The notes: a model not told the origin generated them from the sequence alone. DNA of 64,000 nt from Helichrysum umbraculigerum (GCA_949592205.1 CATIUR010000001.1:69731559-69795558), one strand, 5' to 3'. Shown: positions 21,451 through 33,465, counted from the stretch's first letter. Made by a program: numbers and translations.

Positions 21451-23278
21451 CGTCATCAAATCCGGGGACGCCCGCCAAGACCCGAATGTGGTCTCGGGTA
21501 TGTTCCTCCTCAACAACTTAACTGCTTCTGTTCTATTTGATACTGGTGCTGATAGAAGCTTTATCTCTGATGACTTTTGCCCACTACTTGACATCACTCC
21601 TGTTGCCTTAGATGTTAAGTACACTGTTGAGCTAGCAAATGGGAAACTTATAGAAACCAATAGTGTGATACCTAATTGCACTTTAAACCTAGCTGACGAA
21701 ACCTTCTCAATCGACCTTGTACCCATTGAAATCGGGAGTTTCGACGTCATCATTGGAATGGACTGGTTGTCCAAACACCGAGCTGAAATTGTTTGTTACG
21801 ATAAGATCGTCCGTATCCCACTCGCCGTCGGTGGAACCTTGATCATACAGGGGGAGACCGGTGGGACGAGACTCAATATAATCTCCTGCTTAAAAACCCG
21901 AAAATTTCTGAGAAAGGGTTACCCTGCAATACTCGCACACATCACAGAGAAGAAGTCGGAGGAGAAGCGACTTGAGGATGTGCCGATTGTTAGAGACTTT
22001 CCCGAAGTCTTTCCGGAAGAACTACCTGGTCTACCTCCGGCTAGACAGGTTGAGTTCTCAATCGATCTCGTGCCGGGTGCCGCACCGGTGGCCCGCGCAC
22101 CGTACCGTTTAGCCCCATCCGAACTTCAGGAGTTGTCCGCCCAGTTACAGGAACTCCTGGATAGAGGATTCATTAGACCGAGTTCTTCACCTTGGGGAGC
22201 TCCAGTCTTATTTGTTAAAAAGAAGGACGGTTCATTCCGAATGTGCATCGACTATCGAGAGTTGAACAAATTGACCGTCAAAAATCGATACCCACTTCCT
22301 CGCATTGATGATCTATTCGACCAACTTCAGGGTTCAAGTTTCTACTCAAAAATCGACTTGCGATCAGGGTATCATCAGTTACGAGTTCGCGACACCGATA
22401 TTCCAAAAACTGCTTTCAGAACTCGTTACGGGCACTACGAATTCCAAGTGATGCCCTTCGGTCTAACAAACGCACCGGCTGTATTCATGGACCTCATGAA
22501 CCGGGTGTGCAAACCTTACCTCGACAAGTTTGTCATTGTCTTTATTGATGACATACTCATTTACTCGCGCAACATCTCAAAACCATCCTTGAACTACTTA
22601 GACACGAGGAGCTTTATGCCAAATTCTCTAAGTGTGAGTTCTGGATACAAACTGTTCAATTCCTTGGTCACGTGATCGACAGTCAGGGAATCCACGTTGA
22701 CCCATAAAAAATCGAGGCTATCAAAGACTGGCAAGCACCCACCTCTGCAACTGAAGTACGACAATTCTTGGGTCTTGCTGGGTACTATCGGCGATTCATC
22801 GAAAATTTCTCCAAAATAGCTCAACCACTCACAGTACTGACTCAGAAGGACAAAAGGTTCAATTGGACCGGTAAACAAGAGTCAGCGTTCCAACTTCTGA
22901 AACAAAAGCTTTGCAATGCTCCAATCCTATCGTTACCCGAAGGCACCGATGACTTCGTGGCATACTGCGATGCTTCTCACCAAGGTCTCGGTTGCGTGCT
23001 GATGCAACGAGACAAAGTCATTGCCTATGCCTCATGACAGCTGAAAATTCACGAAAAGAACTACACCACTCATGATCTCGAACTGGGAGCTGTCGTTTTT
23101 GCTCTCAACATCTGGAGACATTATCTCTACGGCACTAAGTGCACAATCTTTACCGACCACAAAAGTCTCCAACATATATTAGATCAGAAGGATCTCAATA
23201 TGAGGCAACGTCGATGGGTCGAGTTGCTTACCGATTACGATTGCGAGATCAAGTACCATCCAGGGAAGGCTAATGTTG
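21451..23278 (+). pseudogene. Element D protease, RT and first part of RNase H, broken
   Basis: The protease has the active site 'LFDTGADRSFI' (about 21535). RT has 'FRMCIDYRELNKLTVKNRYPLPRIDDLFDQL', 'KIDLRSGYHQLRV', 'MPFGLTNAPAVF' and 'FIDDILIYSR' (about 22550). A frame change follows near 22580, a stop at 22706, and a TGA at 23035 within the RNase H motif 'VIAYAS'. RNase H continues ('FTDHKSLQHIL', 'CEIKYHPGKANVV') to the insertion point of element C at 23278; coding resumes at 38053. Confidence 0.88.
23274..23278 (+). other. Target-site duplication of element C (TGTTG)
   Basis: TGTTG here is repeated at 38048-38052. The two copies flank C and interrupt the Val-Val codons of D's RNase H/integrase junction. 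Confidence 0.87.
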
Positions 23279-23968
23279 TGTTATTCCCTGTTTAACTTAA
23301 TAAACAATCTTACGTAATAAGCCTTGAATATATTATTGAGAAGTTGCGGAATCACACTCAATAATATTAAGAAGATCAACAAATATTAATTAATATGATG
23401 AACACAATAATATACCGAAAGCTTCAATCTTATTAATGATATAAGACGAATACACTTGATGTATTAGGGTTACAGAAAACCTTGAAGCTGCGCAATTAAC
23501 ATTAACCTATCTAGGTCTAAAGGATCTCTATTTATAACACATAGAGTCCTATACAATCTCCTACGAATATGGAATAAAATAACTTCCATAACCTACTCAT
23601 ACTTATCACAAAATCATAAACAGTTGTAACTACCATTCTGAAGTAAACAGTTTTAACTGTTACACATTCAGTGGTAACTTCTTCAATTGTAATATAAGAC
23701 TAAGTACAAATATATAATCAGTGTTAACTGTTTCATATATAACTAACAGTTACAAATACATAAGCAGTTTTAACTACTTACAGACACATAACTATCAGTT
23801 GTAATCTATCTTCAATCAGTTGTAACACTTGTCTTCTCGTCAGTTTTCTTCTATAAGTTGTAACTTCGTAAAGACAGTTTTAACCTTCAAAACAAACAGT
23901 TTTAATCACTTGTACTCTGTCTTCTCATCAATACTTCAACTCAGACCTGAAACAGTTTTGACCCAACA
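23279..23968 (-). repeat. 3' LTR of element C (complete, 690 bp)
   Basis: In plus-strand view it starts TGTTATTCCC and ends CCCAACA, next to the TGTTG duplication on the left and the complement of the polypurine tract on the right. The first 127 bp are missing from the other copy (37485-38047). Confidence 0.9.
23621..23961 (-). repeat. Array of CAGTnnTAAC motifs in C LTR
   Basis: About eleven occurrences of CAGTTTTAAC, CAGTTGTAAC, CAGTGTTAAC, CAGTGGTAAC and close variants (for example 23621, 23648, 23669, 23719, 23765, 23817, 23875). Spacing is irregular. The motif fits the plant MYB consensus CNGTTR on one strand. The linker 27420-28010 holds many more related CAGTG copies. Confidence 0.7.
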
Positions 23969-23979
23969 ATCTCCCCCTA
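23969..23979 (-). other. Polypurine tract of element C
   Basis: The plus-strand ATCTCCCCCTA is the complement of TAGGGGGAGAT, directly upstream of the 3' LTR of C in its own orientation. Confidence 0.85.
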
Positions 23980-24055
23980 AACTTAATATGTCCTTCACAG
24001 CATTAAGTTTCTTCTAATCCTCCATTATAAGCTTCACAAAATTCTTTCAAAACTG

Positions 24056-27000
24056 TTAGTCTTTTCTTCTCTTCCTCCTATCAATCTCCTCCTTCTTATG
24101 AATCTGATTTAACACCATATATACAAATTCCAGAGCTACATCATCTAAAACTGCAGCTTGTAGCCTTGCATTTCTCAAGCCCATCAAAAATCTCAGATTT
24201 ATATCATAAAATCTATCTGTCAATAACCACATAAATACTGCATCATCCATAACAATCTGATGTACTCCAGGTTTGGCATGATAAATCCAATTTCTGACCT
24301 TGCTAAAAGTAGCAAACTGAAATGGAAACTCTTCTGGCTCAAACATTGCCTTAATCCAATGCCATGTAACTTTTTCAACCAGATTATCAAACCTTTTCAA
24401 ATCTAAATCCTTTTCCATCCCAATCTCATACATTCTCACCAAATCAGTCCTACTAATCCTCTTTATCAAATCCCTAAAAGATCTCCACCAAGATACATTT
24501 CCATCTGCTCTTTCAATTTTAATCTTGTGAATCTTAACAGGATTGACAAATTGCTCAATAGACCAATCAATGATACCAGGTAATTCAACATTAATTACCT
24601 CAGATTCCATAGGCTGTAACAGAATAAACTCCTTCACTTCATCAATATTCCTTTCTCTATCAGGAATTTCATCTAACTCTCTCTTCTTTCTTTCAAGTTC
24701 ATCTTTCTTCCTCTTCTCAGCTTCTATCTTTTCTCTTTTTTCCTTTTCTTCCTTTTCTTTCAATTTCCTTTCTTTTTCAGCCTTTTTTCTTTCCTTTTCA
24801 GCTTCTTTCTTTTCTTTTTCTTTCTTTTCAATCACATCAGGATTCATATCATCTTTATCCCATAACTCCTGCAATCTCTCTAAACTCATCTGTTTCAATG
24901 CATTCAAAGGAATATACCCACCTTTCAGCTTTGCAATTAAGTTCTTCTTCATTTGAGCTTTTGTTGGTGGTTTTGCAGCCTTCTTCTTTCTTGCCTCTTC
25001 TGCTTTCTTTTTCTTAATCTGTTCAACAAGATATTCAATATCATCCTATCTCTGTTCTTTCAACAAATATTCATCCCATTCTGCTACTTGCTCCTTTGTC
25101 ATTTTCACAAACTTTCCTTCTTCAATCTCAACATCAATCAAGTCCTCTGCATTTAGCTCAGCCTGTAACCTTTGAGCATATTCAGTATCATGAGCAGTTA
25201 CTTCTGGTGGCACTGGTTTTTGCTTTTTCTTCTTTGGTTCTTCTACCAGTTTTCCCTTGCCCTTATCTTTTGGATCAATCTTTGGCAATTCTTTCTGTTG
25301 AACAGGAGCAGCAGCAGGTTCTCTAATCTGAAATCCAGGCAAAGATGGTTGTTGTGTAGATGTCTTCTTTGGAGTTTCAACTTTCTTTCCTGTTCCAGTC
25401 ATCTTAGCAGTTTTAACTGGAATGCTCTTCTTCCTAGTCTTTTCAACTTGTTGAGCATCAGTTTGAGCATCAGTCTTTACTTCTTCTTTTTCTACTGCTA
25501 TCTCTGGTTTACTCACCTCATCACCATCAATTTTTAACTCCTCAGTCTTTTCATCCAAATTAACCTCTACAGTCTGCTCTACTGACCCAATAACCTCAGT
25601 ATGTTCAGAATTATTGTCATCTGCCACTGGGTAATTCATCTATGTTTCCACTGTCTCATACACTGACTCATTAATCTCTGGCTCTGTAGGTGGTGTTGGA
25701 GGTGTATGCACAAATTCATCATCCATTGGTTGTTCCATTTCAATCTCTTCATCAACTTTGTCATCATCAGACACAACCTTATCCTCCTTATTCATCTTAT
25801 CACCCAAATTTGTCCAGACCTTCTCCCCCTTTTTGAAAGCATTTTGTGGAAACTGGTAAGCATCCTCAGGTTCAGAAGTATCATGAACCACATATGTCCT
25901 CCCTTTCTTCAAACATTTAATAACAATCTTCTCCAACTGCTGCACTCTCCTCTGCAACTGAGTGATAATTTCATCCTTAGCTTTATTCTTCTTCCTCTCC
26001 TTTACAAATTCATCCCAAACATAGTCAACCATTTTCGTCAATTCCAAGTTAGTTCTAGCCTCAACACCTTCAGGATGTGAATCCTTTGGTGAATCATTGA
26101 CATCATCAAACTCTGACTCATGCCTAGCATGATCATCAAAGTCCCCTTGGTTCTTGGTACTGGGACCACTAGGATCATCTACAGGTGTAGAATCATGTCC
26201 ATGTGTTGCCTCTGATGAGGTCTTATTAATGTTACTTCTGTCCTGCTCTGCCAGTGGGCTAGAAGCAGTAGAAGCAGCCCTCTCAGAATGATCAGCCTCC
26301 TCCTCATTGATCATCTGCTGTGATGAATCATTTGACTGAGACACCTGAGCAACAGCAGCCTCAGATGCCTGTGTTCTAGCCTTTTTGGCTTTAGTAGATT
26401 TAGCTGTTTTGGTCCCTTGTTTTCTTTTATTACCCCCAGCTACTGTGGGTTAAGAAGTGGTGAGTGGAACCATTCTCTCAGTAGTTGGTTCAGCTTCAGT
26501 TGGTAGTACTGATGCTGTGGTGGAAGGTGCAGGAAGCATTGTAGAAAATAATGCTGTAACCTTCCAAGAAAATTTAGTATCTCTCTTCATATTTACAAAA
26601 ACTTTTGGTTTAAAAGAGACAATACCAATAACTTTCTCAAGTGCAGTTAAGTTAGGAATTTATTCATTTAAGAACAACTGCACAAAACGTGGATACATCA
26701 AAAATTTAATCTTTGGCTGCTCAATGTTTCTAAGAATACTAGAAAATATCAGATTTGAAAAATTAAACCTTTGACCAGTTGCAAGACAAGCAATTGCATA
26801 AGCAATGTTGCTTCCAAACTGCTCAAATGATGATCTCTTAGATGACAAGCAGTGTAAAATCGTATGTATTAAAAACCTCCACTGATGAGAAAATAAGGTT
26901 TTCTGAAAAGTAAAAACTTCAAAAGAACCCTCATAACCCATCAATCGTAAAGTATTATACATAACAGTATCATCTAAAGAAGTTATACCTGCCTCATCAT

Positions 27001-27295
27001 CTAGTTGTAATGAAGCTCTAACAGTAGCTTCTGTGACTACAACACGTGTATCCATAACTTCGGAAACGATTCTTTTAATCCCCTGTTCCTCTTCTATTGA
27101 TGCATTCACCCAGAAATTGTTGATATGATCGTGAGATATCCTGGGTGCCACAGTGAGAGCATGACGAATATGTGAAGCACGAAGGAAATCAATGATTTCC
27201 ACATACTCGTTTGCCTCAGCAGGTTTCATCAAGAATGCGATCATATTATGATCTTTTCCAATCGGTAGTTGAACAGTAGACGAAGTCGATGCCAT
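24056..27295 (-). pseudogene. Sirevirus-like 3' ORF ('env-like') of element C, four in-frame stops
   Basis: One frame of 1080 codons runs from ATG 27295 to the stop at 24056, interrupted by stops at 26660, 26450, 25640 and 25043 but without frameshift. The N-terminal ~210 residues include 'HINNFWVNA', 'VVVTEATVRASLQLDDEAG' and 'FSHQWRFLIHTILHCLSSKRSSFEQFGSN', a module I associate with copia 3' ORFs in Asteraceae. The middle is acidic with a short coiled coil ('IITQLQRRVQQLEKIVIKCL'). Then come Pro/Lys-rich parts and a ~70-residue Lys/Glu charged helix near 24690-24840. No signal peptide or membrane helix is visible. Function is unknown. Confidence 0.82.
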
Positions 27296-27693
27296 GATAA
27301 GAAATCAAGTAATCGAAGAGAATCGAAGATGATTTTACAAAATCGAGAATCGATGAGACTTAGCACAGTGGTTTGTATGTGTAATTTTGAAAGCGTAATG
27401 AAAAACCCTAAGTGTTGAGAGTTAAGTACTGAAATTAAATCAGTTGTAAACCCTAAATTGACAAAATCCCCAATTATAACTAAAACAGTGTTAATTAAGA
27501 AAAATAACACGTTCAGTGATAATTGTGAAAATAACCATCAGTGGTAATCAACACTTGGTTTCTCAAATGCATTATTTACATAATAAAGCTAGCAGTGCTC
27601 ACTTGTACAAGCAGTACCAACCGACCAAGGCAGTGCTAACTTAATACAAGTAGTACTTCAGTTCTAGCAAAATCATATAAACAAAGCAGTGCT

Positions 27694-27733
<40 letters not shown>

Positions 27734-28025
27734 CCGAAAAGTAAACTCCACAAGCAGTTAAACTCCATAAACACCTGCATAAGTTAGACTCCAAAACATA
27801 GCAATATAACCTGCATTGTTAATTCCAAACAAAAATACAAGTATACAGTGTTAACTATACACCAACAGTGGTGAAGTGATTATTACCACTGTTTATACTA
27901 AAAGTAGGAAACAGTGATAACGAAACACAATACACACAATCAGTGTTTAATTAACAAATCAGTATTAACCCAAATTGAAATCACAGTAGATATTATTCAC
28001 AGAAAGCAGTGATAAGAAAAATAAC
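27296..28025 (-). other. Linker between pol and 3' ORF of element C
   Basis: Non-coding. It has more than ten CAGTG/CAGTA motifs related to those of the LTR and a run of 34 T on the plus strand (27697-27730), which is poly(A) on the element's own strand. Confidence 0.75.
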
Positions 28026-30185
28026 TTAAGACAAATTGATCATTCCAATACTAGTAACCAAGAATGTGAATCTGCCTACATCAAAAGCTTTTGTAAACAG
28101 ATCAGCAAACTGATTATCAGTATGAACTTTCAAAATTTGAATAAGTTTTTTCTCATTACAATCTCTAATGAAATGATATCTTATTTCAATGTGCTTTGTT
28201 TTAGAATGTTTAACTGGGTTATTAATAATACTGATTGCAGAGCTATTATCAATAAAAATAGGAGTATTAAGAAAGGTAAAACCATAATCTAACATCTGAT
28301 TCTGAATCCATAGCACTTGCGCACAGCAACTTGCAGCTGCTACATATTCTGCCTCTGCTGTAAATGTAGATACAGTGGTTTGTTTCTTGCATTGCCATGA
28401 AACCAATCTTTCTCCCAAAAATTGACAACCTCCTGATGTAGATTTCCTGTCCAGATTAGCTCCTCCATAATCACTATCTGTGTAAGCTATCAGATCAAAA
28501 GAAGTAAACTTTAGATACCAAAGGCCCAATTTTGGTTGACCCTTTAAATATCTAAATATTCTTTTGACTGCAAGAAGATGTGACAACTTTGGATTAGCTT
28601 GAAATCTAGCACATAAGCACACAGCAAACATGATGTCAGGCCTTGATGAGGTGAGATACATAAGAGATCCAATCATTGATCTGTAAAGATGTTCATCCAC
28701 ACTCCCCCCCTCAAAATCTGCATGTAATTTCTTGTTTGTCTCCACTGGTGTGCTTGCAACTTTAGCATCTTTGTACCCAAACCGATCCAGTATATCATTA
28801 ACATACTTACTTTGATGAATAAAGATTCCTTCTTTCTGTTGCTTTACTTGCAGCCCCAAGAAAAATGTTAATTCCCCCATGGAGCTCATCTTGAACTTTT
28901 CATGCATCAATGATTCAAATTCCTTGCAAAGACTATCCTTTGTTGAACCAAAAATGATATCATCTACATAGACATGAACCAGTAGTATATCATTCTTAAT
29001 TCTTTTAGTAAACAAAGTTTTATCTATTGCACCCCTTTTGAATCCATTCTGCAACAGATAATCTGAAAAAAGTATCATACCAGGCTCTAGGTGCTTGATG
29101 TAAGCCATAAAGAGCTCTTTATCCAGTTTGAAAACTTTATCAGGAAACTTAGAATCTACAAACCCTGGTGGTTGACATACATAAACCTCTTCCTGTATAG
29201 TGCCATACAGAAAAGCACTCTTAACATCCATCTGATACACAATGAATCCCTTGAATGAAGCATAAGCCAAAAACAATCTAATTGCCTCTATTTTTGCAAC
29301 AGGTGCAAAAACCTCATCATAATCAATCCCCTCATCTTGTGAATATCCCTGTGCAACCAATCTAGCCTTGTTTTTGATCACTATACCTCTTTCATCCTTC
29401 TTGTTTTTGAAAATCCATTTAGTACCTATTGCCCTCTTCCCTTTAGGCAAATCAACCAATGTCCGGACTTCTTGAATCTTAAACTGAAGCAACTCCTCTT
29501 GCTTAGCTTCAATCCAACTAGGATCTCTCAAAGCTTCAGTAACCTTCTTTGGTTCTGTCTGAGACAGAAAACAGGCAAACAAAGAAGTATTAACAGCTTC
29601 TGTATCAAGATTTACTTTATCCTCATTTGCTGAAGCTTCAAACACCTGACTTTGATTTCTTGTTTTAACAGCAGATTCAATATCTCCTATTACATTCTCA
29701 AGTGGATGATCTTTATGAGTAATGTATTTAGATGCTGCTGTTTCTTGAATCTCCACCTCCAAGTTGGTAAAATTTCCTTCTTGTCCAGACTCACTACTTG
29801 ACACTTCTCTTGCAATTCTCTTTGACACAGGAGTAGAGCTCATCAAATGTAGATAATTCAATTGTTCCTGCTCTGTGTCAAGATGCTTTGTTGGTGTTTG
29901 ATCAACATCCACACCTGCCTTTGTATTCTTCTGTACTGGACTCATATCACTGTCTTCTGTACTGTCTTCCATGACTGGTCTATCAGAATCATCAACATGA
30001 GTAAATGATGTTTCATCTGATTTTCCTGTTTCAAGATTCTGTGATGTCTTTGGTTGATCAGTATCAAACACTTCTGGGGGATCAGGAGACCAAATTGGAA
30101 ATAATATGTATTCCAATGAATCATTCTTCTTTTCAACTGATATTCCTGAGTTTGCTCTACCTTCTTCATCACCTGTTCCTGCATT
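28026..30185 (-). CDS. Element C reverse transcriptase-RNase H (Ty1/copia), open but damaged
   Basis: Open from the insertion point of B to the stop at 28026. The linker reads 'SLEYILFPIWSPDPP'. RT starts with 'EALRDPSWIEAKQEELLQF' and continues 'GTKWIFKNKKDERG', 'KARLVAQGYSQDEGIDYDEVFAPV', 'QMDVKSAFLYG' and the active site 'YVDDIIFGST'. RNase H follows with 'AYTDSDYGG' and 'TAEAEYVAAASC'. A segment near 29060-29110 is read out of frame: the conserved ALYGLHQAP motif of copia RT is present in the neighbouring frame. Two small insertions cancel each other, so the ORF stays open but the enzyme is probably inactive. Confidence 0.88.
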   Translation of the reverse strand, partial: NAGTGDEEGRANSGISVEKKNDSLEYILFPIWSPDPPEVFDTDQPKTSQNLETGKSDETSFTHVDDSDRPVMEDSTEDSDMSPVQKNTKAGVDVDQTPTKHLDTEQEQLNYLHLMSSTPVSKRIAREVSSSESGQEGNFTNLEVEIQETAASKYITHKDHPLENVIGDIESAVKTRNQSQVFEASANEDKVNLDTEAVNTSLFACFLSQTEPKKVTEALRDPSWIEAKQEELLQFKIQEVRTLVDLPKGKRAIGTKWIFKNKKDERGIVIKNKARLVAQGYSQDEGIDYDEVFAPVAKIEAIRLFLAYASFKGFIVYQMDVKSAFLYGTIQEEVYVCQPPGFVDSKFPDKVFKLDKELFMAYIKHLEPGMILFSDYLLQNGFKRGAIDKTLFTKRIKNDILLVHVYVDDIIFGSTKDSLCKEFESLMHEKFKMSSMGELTFFLGLQVKQQKEGIFIHQSKYVNDILDRFGYKDAKVASTPVETNKKLHADFEGGSVDEHLYRSMIGSLMYLTSSRPDIMFAVCLCARFQANPKLSHLLAVKRIFRYLKGQPKLGLWYLKFTSFDLIAYTDSDYGGANLDRKSTSGGCQFLGERLVSWQCKKQTTVSTFTAEAEYVAAASCCAQVLWIQNQMLDYGFTFLNTPIFIDNSSAISIINNPVKHSKTKHIEIRYHFIRDCNEKKLIQILKVHTDNQFADLFTKAFDVGRFTFLVTSIGMINLS

Positions 30186-30190
30186 TGTAC
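30186..30190 (+). other. Target-site duplication of element B (TGTAC)
   Basis: TGTAC is repeated at 35907-35911. Joining across it restores the reading phase of the copia polyprotein. Confidence 0.92.
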
Positions 30191-31303
30191 TGTAACACCT
30201 GCAAAATTAGGATAATTAATTATGCCTAATTGTTTGTAACTAGTTGTAATTAGTATGTAATAGGACTAATTACAGGCTCTATTTGTATATATATAAGGTA
30301 ATTTATATATGTATGTTTGTGTACTTACGCGATTTGGATAAATCGTGCGAATTAACCGGACGGAGTCCGACACAGTTTACTTGGACGTTGGTGACAGAAA
30401 TTTACTTAAATAATGAGAACGTATTTTGTTATATAAAATACGCAACCGAACAAGCATTACTTATATACTATCGTGACGACATTTTAACTAACGCAACAAA
30501 ACGTAATAAACGCGACTAAATAATTAAACTAGTGCGACAAATGTTTTACTATTAATTCCAAAGTATTTTTATTTAAATACTTTAGTTACATTTTAAGAAT
30601 ATAAACGTTTGACTAAATATGAAAAACTAGTGAATAAACGATTAGGACACGGAGTCAACACTGCGTTTTGGGGAGTATTTTCCCCTCCTTCTTTGATGGA
30701 TCAGCCCAACCCCTTCCCCCTCCTCATTTTTCTCTTTCATTTTCATTTCAACCAAAAACACACAACCACCAAACTCTCTCAACTCCAAATTACACCAAAT
30801 TTTCGAAATCCAAACCGACACACGAAAATTTCATATTCGGAATCACCATCACGAGTGGAACAAGAATATCAAGATCGTTTTCATCATCTCCTCCTCCATT
30901 TATCTCGATTTGCAAAAGTAAGAAATTCTTAAAATCTTAGATCTATTCATTTTGGTGTAATGTTTTGATGTTTTGATGTGTACACAACTTAGATATAACC
31001 TAATACATGAATAATACACGATTTTATAGCTCAAAAATGGGTTAGATTTGCGTTTTTGGTCGAAAATTCTCGAAACCCGTAAGTTTCTGGGCTGGTGTTC
31101 ATCCATGCGACACAAGCCTTGTGTCGCATGCTATGTCGCATAAACCAATTAATGTCGTACCTTGTGTCGTGCTGATCCTCTTGTGTCGTAATCTATGCGA
31201 CACAATATTGTGTCGCACTCTATGTCGCATACTATGTCGTATTTCATACGACACAACCACTATGTCGCTATTAATTTAGCATTTCGTATCTGATGCGACA
31301 CAA
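30191..31303 (+). repeat. 5' LTR remnant of element B
   Basis: Nearly identical to 33466-34578, starting TGTAACACCTGC. It stops at a GCGACACAAGCC repeat and jumps into RT coding sequence. The short reading frames at 30283-30940 also occur at the same place in the 3' LTR and are LTR sequence, not genes. Confidence 0.92.
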
Positions 31304-33432
31304 GCCGAGGAATTCATGTTGATCCCGCCAAGATTGAAGCAATCAAGGGTTGGGAGTCACCGACCACTCCAACTGAAGTGAGACAATTCTTGGGTCTTGC
31401 TGGTTATTACCGCCGATTCATCGAAAACTTTTCAAGAATAGCTGTTCCCCTAACCACACTGACTCAGAAAGATAAGAAGTTCGATTGGACTGATAAACAA
31501 GAGTCAGCTTTTCAGCTATTGAAAAACAAACTTTGCAGTGCACCAATCTTGTCCTTACCCGAGGGCACCGACGATTTCGTAGTTTACTGCGACGCCTCAC
31601 AACAAGGACTTGGTTGTGTGTTAATGCAACGGGAAAAAGTCATTGCCTATGCCTCGCGACAACTAAAAATCCACGAGAAAAACTATACGACCCACGACCT
31701 TGAGTTAGGTGCTGTGGTCTTTGCATTGAAAATCTGGAGGCATTATCTCTACGGTACGAAAAGCACCATCTTTACCGATCACAAAAGTCTCCAACACATA
31801 TTCGATCAGAAAGATCTAAACATGAGACAACGTCGCTGGGTTGAGTTACTTAGTGACTACGACTGCGAGATTAAGTACCATCCGGGCAAGGCTAACGTAG
31901 TTGCCGATGCCTTAAGCCGAAAAGAACGAGTGAAACCCCTTCGAGTCCGAGCACTTTCTATGACAATTCGTAACGAGCTTCCTGCTCAAATCCTTACTGC
32001 TCAACTTGAAGCACTCAACGATGAAAACTTGAAAAATGAAGCCTTGCGAGGCTTGGATAAACAATTCGAAATCAAACCCGATGGAACTCGATACTTCTCT
32101 AACCGGGTATGGTTACCCATATTCGGAAACTTGCGAGATTTGGTGATGGCTGAAGCTCACAAATCTCGATACTCTATACATCCTGGATCTGACAAGATGT
32201 ATCACGACGTCAAAGGGTTGTATTGGTGGCCTAACATGAAAGCTGACATTGCCTTGTACGTCAGTAAATGCCTAACCTGTTCCAAAGTCAAGGCCGAACA
32301 CCAAAGACCCTCAGGGTTGCTCCAACAACCTGAAATTCCTCAATGGAAATGGGAACAGATTTCCATGGACTTCATTACCAAACTACCGAAAACTTCGAGT
32401 GGTTGCGATACCATTTGGGTGATCGTGGACCGTCTCACGAAATCTGCTCATTTTCTAGCCATCAAGGAAACCGACAAGATGGAGCGTCTGACTCGCATCT
32501 ATGTCAAAGAAATCATCTCGCGACACGGTGTACCTATCTCGATCATCTCGGATAGGGACAGCCGTTTTATTTCTAACTTTTGGCAATCGCTACAAAAATC
32601 TCTTGGTACTCGTCTGGATATGAGTACTGCTTATCACCCGCAAACCGATGGCCAGAGCGAGCGAACTATTCAAACACTGGAGGATATGCTACGAGCCTGC
32701 GTAGTTGACTTCGGTACTTCTTGGGAAAATCATTTACCATTGTGCGAGTTCTCGTACAACAACAGTTACCATACCAGCATAAAGGCTGCACCCTTCGAGG
32801 CACTTTACGGGCGTAAGTGCCGATCACCTATCTGTTGGACTGAGTTAGGAGATTCCCAACTCACGGGTCCAGATATCATTCAAGAAACTACTGAGAAAAT
32901 CATTGGTATTCAAAACCGGCTGAAAGCCGCACGTGATCGTCAGAAAAGCTATGCTGACGTGAGACGCAAACACCTTGAGTTCCAGGTAGGGGACAAGGTA
33001 CTTCTCAAAGTGGCACCGTGGAAAGGTGTTATTCGATTCGGAAAACGAGGCAAACTAAATCCTAGATATATCGGACCATTCGAAATCCTTGAAAGGATTG
33101 GTCCAGTGGCATACCGCCTGCAACTTCCTGCCGAACTTAGCAGTGTACACAACACATTCCACATTTCTAACTTGAAGAAATGTCTGTCTGACGAGACACT
33201 GATTATACCGCTCGACGAAATCCAAATCGATGATAAACTTCATTTTGTCGAGGAACCTATGGAAATCATGGACCGTGAGGTCAAACGATTGAAACAGAGT
33301 CGTATTCCCATCGTAAAGGTCAGGTGGAATTCTAGGCGCGGCCCTGAGTTCACCTGGGAACGGGAAGACCAAATGCGACAGAAATACCCACAACTCTTCC
33401 CAGCTAACGCACCGTCCGTGCACTCAACTTAA
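31304..33432 (+). CDS. Element B RNase H-integrase-chromodomain polyprotein, intact C-terminal part
   Basis: An uninterrupted frame of about 700 codons. It opens with the RT connection 'GIHVDPAKIEAIKGW' and 'FLGLAGYYRRFIENFS'. RNase H has 'YCDASQQGLGCVLMQ' and 'FTDHKSLQHIF'. Integrase has the zinc region ('HPGSDKMYH' to 'CLTCSKVK') and core ('MDFITKLPK', 'IISDRDSRF', 'GQSERTIQTLE'). The C-terminus has 'RYIGPFEILERIGPVAYRL' and a chromodomain-like end ('DREVKRLKQSRIPIVKVRWNSRRGPEFTWE'), which in chromoviruses targets integration to chromatin. It has no start of its own because the upstream half is deleted. Confidence 0.92.
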
Positions 33433-33455
33433 TTTCGGGACGAAATTTCTTTAAC

Positions 33456-33465
33456 AAGGGGAGAA
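33456..33465 (+). other. Polypurine tract of element B
   Basis: AAGGGGAGAA directly before the 3' LTR, preceded by the conserved 'ttcgggacgaaattt' block that D also has. Confidence 0.85.

Noticed and set aside
26660..27295. Host synaptobrevin/longin-like gene, as such sequences may be named by automatic annotation
   Set aside because: It is the N-terminal part of the 3' ORF of element C, in the same frame as the rest and bounded by that element's pol and LTR.
30283..30940. Small genes encoding 78-, 107- and 90-residue proteins
   Set aside because: The same frames occur at 33558-34215 because both lie in LTR copies of B; no family features and no independent support.
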